Position numbers and translations under genes: made by a program. The notes below the pieces were generated by a model that was not told the origin of the DNA, searched no databases, and saw only the letters and a program-made list of their open reading frames with translations. Positions 60,502-64,000 of a stretch of DNA of 64,000 nucleotides are shown in pieces. Positions within the stretch are counted from its first letter, which is position 1, and every line of letters starts with the position of its first letter. Source of the DNA: Bacteroidota bacterium (GTDB lineage Bacteria > Bacteroidota > Bacteroidia > Flavobacteriales > Weeksellaceae); NCBI GenBank assembly GCA_018902795.1, contig JAHIQD010000002.1:248001-312000 (forward strand), read 5' to 3'.

Positions 60502-63159
60502 CTAAGCCAAATTCGGGCTCAGCCATTTCCTTGCAAATTCGAGATCAATATTTTTTCTTTCTGCAAAATCTTTCAGTTGGTCTTCAGCAATTTTTCCGAC
60601 ACCAAAATATTTCGCTCTCGGGTTGCCAAAATAATATCCTGAAACCGCAGCGGTCGGAAACATCGCCAAACTTTCGGTGAGTTCGACTCCAATATTTTCT
60701 TTCACTTTCAGTAAATCCCAAATGGTCAGTTTCTCCAAATGATCGGGACAAGCCGGGTAACCCGGAGCCGGACGGATTCCCAAATATTTCTCGGCAATTA
60801 AATCTTCGTTTATCAGGTTTTCTTCTTTGTCATAACCCCAAAACTCGGTTCGGACCTTATAATGTAAGAATTCAGCAAAAGCTTCTGCAAGCCGGTCTGC
60901 CAAAGCTTTTACAATAATCGCGTTATAATCATCCTGATCATCGTAATATTTCTGAGCCAATTCTTCCGTACCGAAACCGGTGGTAACGCAGAACGCACCT
61001 ACATAATCCTGTTTTCCGGAAGATTTCGGGGCAATGAAATCACTTAAAGCCAGATATTCTTTTCCTTCAGACTTTTTGTGTTGCTGACGAAGTGTGCGGA
61101 AAGTGACTAACTCATTTCCGCGTTCATCTTTCACCTCAACATCATCATTTTCACTGGAATTTGCGGGGAAAATTCCGAAAATTCCTTTCGCCGTAAACAG
61201 TTTTTCATCTAATATTTTCTTTAATATTTTCTGTGCATCACTGAAAAGTTCTGTGGCGTGTTCACCAACAACCTCATCGGTTAAAATCTGCGGATATTTC
61301 CCGAAAAGTTCCCAACTTCTAAAAAAAGGCGTCCAGTCAACAAAATCAAGCAGTTCATTTAAATCCTGATTTTCGATGATGTGAATTCCCATATTTTCAG
61401 GAGTTTTAATTTCTTCGTTTTCCCAATCTATTTTGAATTTTTGATTCCTTGCTTCTTCAATTGAAATATATTCTTTGTCGGTCTGCCGGTTAAGAAACTT
61501 CGCTCTTAAATCTTCGTAATCGGTTTTCAAATCAGCTTTAAACTGTTCGCTATTTCTGTCCAACAGTTGCGATACAACGCCAACGGCACGGGAAGCATCA
61601 TTTACATGAACTACAGGCTGCGAATATTTTGGAAAAATTTTCACCGCCGTGTGTGCTTTCGAAGTGGTTGCGCCGCCAATCATTAAAGGAAAATGAAGAT
61701 TTTTTCTTTGCAGTTCATCAGCAACATGAACCATTTCGTCTAAACTTGGCGTAATTAATCCACTTAAACCAATCACATCCACATTGTTATCAATGGCTGC
61801 CTGAATAATTTTTTCGGCCGGAACCATCACACCCAAATCGATAATTTCATAATTATTACAACCCAAAACTACGCTTACAATATTTTTCCCAATATCGTGA
61901 ACGTCACCTTTTACTGTGGCCATCAGTATTTTTCCGTTAGCCTTTTGGGTTTGATCTTTTTGAGCTTCAATAAAAGGTTGCAGATAAGCCACGGCTTTTT
62001 TCATGACTCTTGCCGATTTCACTACCTGCGGAAGGAACATTTTTCCACTTCCGAAAAGATCGCCTACAACGCCCATTCCGGTCATAAGATTAATTTCAAT
62101 AACATCTAATGGCCTTGACGAAAGTTGTCGCACTTCTTCAACATCTTCGATGATAAAACGGTCGGTTCCTTTTACCAAAGCGTGAGTAATCCTATTTTGT
62201 AAGGGTTCTTTTCGCCATTCCAGTTCCTCAACAAACTCTTTTTTGGTTGATTTTACCCGTTCGGAATAATCGAGAAGCCTTTCTGTAGCATCGTCTCTCC
62301 TGTCGAGCATCACATCTTCTACAAGGTCGAGAAGTTCTTTGGGAATTTCATCATACACTTCGAGCATTGATGGATTTACGATTCCCATATTCATTCCCGC
62401 TTTGATGGCGTGATACAGAAAAACCGAATGCATTGCTTCCCGAACATTATCATTCCCTCTGAAGGAGAAGGAAACATTGGAAACTCCGCCGCTTACTGAA
62501 ACATTCGGAAGGTTTTCTTTCACCCATTTTGTGGCTTCAATAAAATCCAGCGCATTTCTTCGGTGCTCTTCCATTCCGGTGGCAACAGGGAAAATATTGA
62601 GATCGAAAATAATATCCTCCGAAGGAAAACCTATTTCGTTGACTAAAATATCGTAGGACCGTTTGCAGATTTCAATACGTCTGTCGTAATTATCAGCCTG
62701 CCCGTTTTCATCAAAAGCCATCACAATTACCGCGGCTCCGTAACGTCTTACTTTTTTTGCATGATTTTTAAATTCTTCCTCCCCTTCTTTCAAACTGATT
62801 GAATTCACCACACATTTTCCCTGAACGACCTGTAAACCGGCTTCCAGAATTTCCCATTTTGAAGAATCGATCATGATTGGGATTCGCGAAATATCAGGTT
62901 CCGAAGCAATTAAATTTAAAAACTTAACCATGGATGCTTTTCCGTCTAAAAGTCCGTCATCAAAATTGACGTCAAGCACCTGAGCGCCACCTTCAACCTG
63001 ATGTCGGGCAATATCCAGCGCTTCAGAAAATTTTTCTTCTTTTATTAAACGGAGAAATTTTTTGGAACCGGCTACATTCGTTCTTTCCCCAACGTTAATA
63101 AAATTAGATTCGGGAGTTATAATTAAAGGTTCAAGGCCTGAGAGTTTTAAATATTTCAT
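60502..63159 (-). CDS. metH: Cobalamin-dependent methionine synthase, pterin/B12/activation part
   Basis: 885 residues; it lacks the N-terminal homocysteine-binding barrel, which the next gene upstream encodes. It contains the pterin-binding barrel (FINVGERTNVAGSKKFL), the cap and cobalamin domains with the DxHxxG box (VKGDVHDIGKNIVSVVL) and GLSGLITPSLDEM, and the C-terminal AdoMet-activation domain (RPAPGYPACPDH). Both halves are complete at the domain border, so the split is natural rather than a frameshift; an 84-base spacer separates them. Confidence 0.95.
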   Translation of the reverse strand: MKYLKLSGLEPLIITPESNFINVGERTNVAGSKKFLRLIKEEKFSEALDIARHQVEGGAQVLDVNFDDGLLDGKASMVKFLNLIASEPDISRIPIMIDSSKWEILEAGLQVVQGKCVVNSISLKEGEEEFKNHAKKVRRYGAAVIVMAFDENGQADNYDRRIEICKRSYDILVNEIGFPSEDIIFDLNIFPVATGMEEHRRNALDFIEATKWVKENLPNVSVSGGVSNVSFSFRGNDNVREAMHSVFLYHAIKAGMNMGIVNPSMLEVYDEIPKELLDLVEDVMLDRRDDATERLLDYSERVKSTKKEFVEELEWRKEPLQNRITHALVKGTDRFIIEDVEEVRQLSSRPLDVIEINLMTGMGVVGDLFGSGKMFLPQVVKSARVMKKAVAYLQPFIEAQKDQTQKANGKILMATVKGDVHDIGKNIVSVVLGCNNYEIIDLGVMVPAEKIIQAAIDNNVDVIGLSGLITPSLDEMVHVADELQRKNLHFPLMIGGATTSKAHTAVKIFPKYSQPVVHVNDASRAVGVVSQLLDRNSEQFKADLKTDYEDLRAKFLNRQTDKEYISIEEARNQKFKIDWENEEIKTPENMGIHIIENQDLNELLDFVDWTPFFRSWELFGKYPQILTDEVVGEHATELFSDAQKILKKILDEKLFTAKGIFGIFPANSSENDDVEVKDERGNELVTFRTLRQQHKKSEGKEYLALSDFIAPKSSGKQDYVGAFCVTTGFGTEELAQKYYDDQDDYNAIIVKALADRLAEAFAEFLHYKVRTEFWGYDKEENLINEDLIAEKYLGIRPAPGYPACPDHLEKLTIWDLLKVKENIGVELTESLAMFPTAAVSGYYFGNPRAKYFGVGKIAEDQLKDFAERKNIDLEFARKWLSPNLA

Positions 63160-63243
63160 AATAAATATACCAATTTATCAGTGTAACAGTTTTACCAATT
63201 CTCAAAATCATTTCGACGAACTGATTGTTACCTCGTCAAATTA

Positions 63244-64000
63244 TTAGATTGTTACTTTGATTTTCCTAGGTTCATAATTTTTCACCAAATCTGCAATGGC
63301 TTTGATATGTGGCGGCGTTGTTCCGCAGCAGCCACCGATGATATTGATTAAACCTTTCTCAGCATATTCCTTAATTTGTTCTGCCATAAATTCCGGGGAT
63401 TCGTCGTATTGCCCGAAAGCGTTTGGAAGTCCTGCATTTGGATAGGCCGAAATATAAAAATGAGAATTATTGGAAAGCGTTTCCAAATAAGGAGTGAGCT
63501 GCTCTGCACCCAACGCGCAGTTGAAACCAACGCTTAAAAGATTTAAATGCGAAACTGAGATAAGAAATGCTTCCGCAGTTTGCCCGCTGAGTGTCCGTCC
63601 GGAAGCGTCAGTAATCGTTCCGGAAACCATAATTGGAATTTTTATATTTCTTTCTTCCTGAATTTCATCAATTGCGAAAAGTGCTGCTTTGGCATTCAGT
63701 GTATCGAAAACAGTTTCAACCAAAAGAATATCTGAACCGCCATCTAAAAGTGCTTCTGACTGCTGCTTATAAGCAATTCTTAATTCATCAAAAGTAATTG
63801 CACGAAAACCCGGATCATTAACATCCGGACTTAAACTCGCAGTTTTATTGGTTGGACCGATAGAACCGGCAACAAATCTTGGTTTTTCAGGATTTTTTGT
63901 GGTGAATTCGTCGCATACTTTTCTTGCAATTTTTGCAGATTCATAATTGAGTTCGTAAACTAAATCCTCCATATGGTAATCAGCCATCGCGATGGTCGTT
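63244..64000 (-). CDS. Homocysteine S-methyltransferase part of split methionine synthase, 5' end missing
   Basis: The frame continues past the right edge (TTIAMADYHMEDLVYELNY at the visible start), so the ATG at 63987 is internal. It is a homocysteine-binding barrel, with zinc-ligand Cys in VGFNCALGAEQL and IIGGCCGTTPPHIKAIA. It works with the downstream metH product. Product length cannot be given. The stop codon lies 84 bases before metH. Confidence 0.93.
   Translation of the reverse strand, partial: TTIAMADYHMEDLVYELNYESAKIARKVCDEFTTKNPEKPRFVAGSIGPTNKTASLSPDVNDPGFRAITFDELRIAYKQQSEALLDGGSDILLVETVFDTLNAKAALFAIDEIQEERNIKIPIMVSGTITDASGRTLSGQTAEAFLISVSHLNLLSVGFNCALGAEQLTPYLETLSNNSHFYISAYPNAGLPNAFGQYDESPEFMAEQIKEYAEKGLINIIGGCCGTTPPHIKAIADLVKNYEPRKIKVTI

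Noticed and set aside
63160..63243. metH broken by a frameshift
   Set aside because: Both parts end and begin at domain borders with an 84-base spacer, and split metH is known in this group as far as I recall.

Overview
The window is a chromosomal segment of a flavobacterium, most likely Weeksellaceae (Chryseobacterium/Kaistella/Epilithonimonas type). This rests on protein character and gene order, not on a search. Supporting signs are Bacteroidota promoters of the form TTTG-N17-20-TAnnTTTG in front of many genes, A-rich rather than Shine-Dalgarno start regions, a type IX secretion sorting domain, lipoproteins with MKK...C signals, a diheme-type single-subunit SdhC, and methionine synthase split into two genes. 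I see no rRNA or tRNA gene, insertion sequence, prophage, CRISPR array or plasmid function. Most of the window is core genome.

Layout, left to right: the succinate dehydrogenase operon (sdhC-sdhA-sdhB, the last cut by the edge); ComEC and LpxB; DUF2480 and DUF937 proteins; ribosomal THX; aspS; a YcxB-like protein; recQ; a leftward operon of a small membrane protein, a PaaZ with an extra C-terminal DinB-like domain, a SMUG2-type DNA glycosylase, an enoyl-CoA hydratase and an SDR (12483-17457); a 21-bp minisatellite; gltA and eno; and a lipoprotein. Positions 21275-40036 hold the str/S10/spc/alpha ribosomal superoperon, all leftward: rpsL-rpsG-fusA-rpsJ, then a 1.45-kb interruption with a low-affinity iron permease gene and its own terminator, then rplC through rplQ with secY, infA, rpmJ and rpoA. 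After it come a GT-C-like membrane protein, an LRR protein secreted by type IX, pncB, a YciI-like protein, rmuC, a SpoU/TrmH methyltransferase, an Ala-rich lipoprotein, and a membrane HTH-like protein paired with a lipoprotein. Then follows a leftward cluster trhO-trhP-ferredoxin-5-FCL, a GlmU-like protein, rpmE2, a rightward operon (beta-helix lipoprotein, MazG-like, aroA, SDR), and finally the leftward operon metH(N)-metH(C)-metF-PAP2, cut by the right edge.

Most interesting items: (1) adjacent, overlapping genes for the two alternative wobble-uridine hydroxylases, TrhO and TrhP, where TrhO has acquired a tail that matches the C-terminal domain of TrhP; (2) an insulated non-ribosomal transcription unit between rpsJ and rplC, beside a decayed reading frame and 11-bp repeats; (3) a 74-nt hairpin in the rpsN-rpsH spacer; (4) the PaaZ-DinB fusion co-transcribed with a uracil-DNA-glycosylase-like gene; (5) a 21-bp minisatellite whose substitutions favour the minus reading frame. 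Ribosomal proteins S14, L31 and L36 are all in zinc-free forms. I found no clear-cut defence island or other wholly new multi-gene system; the tRNA hydroxylation cluster is the nearest candidate.
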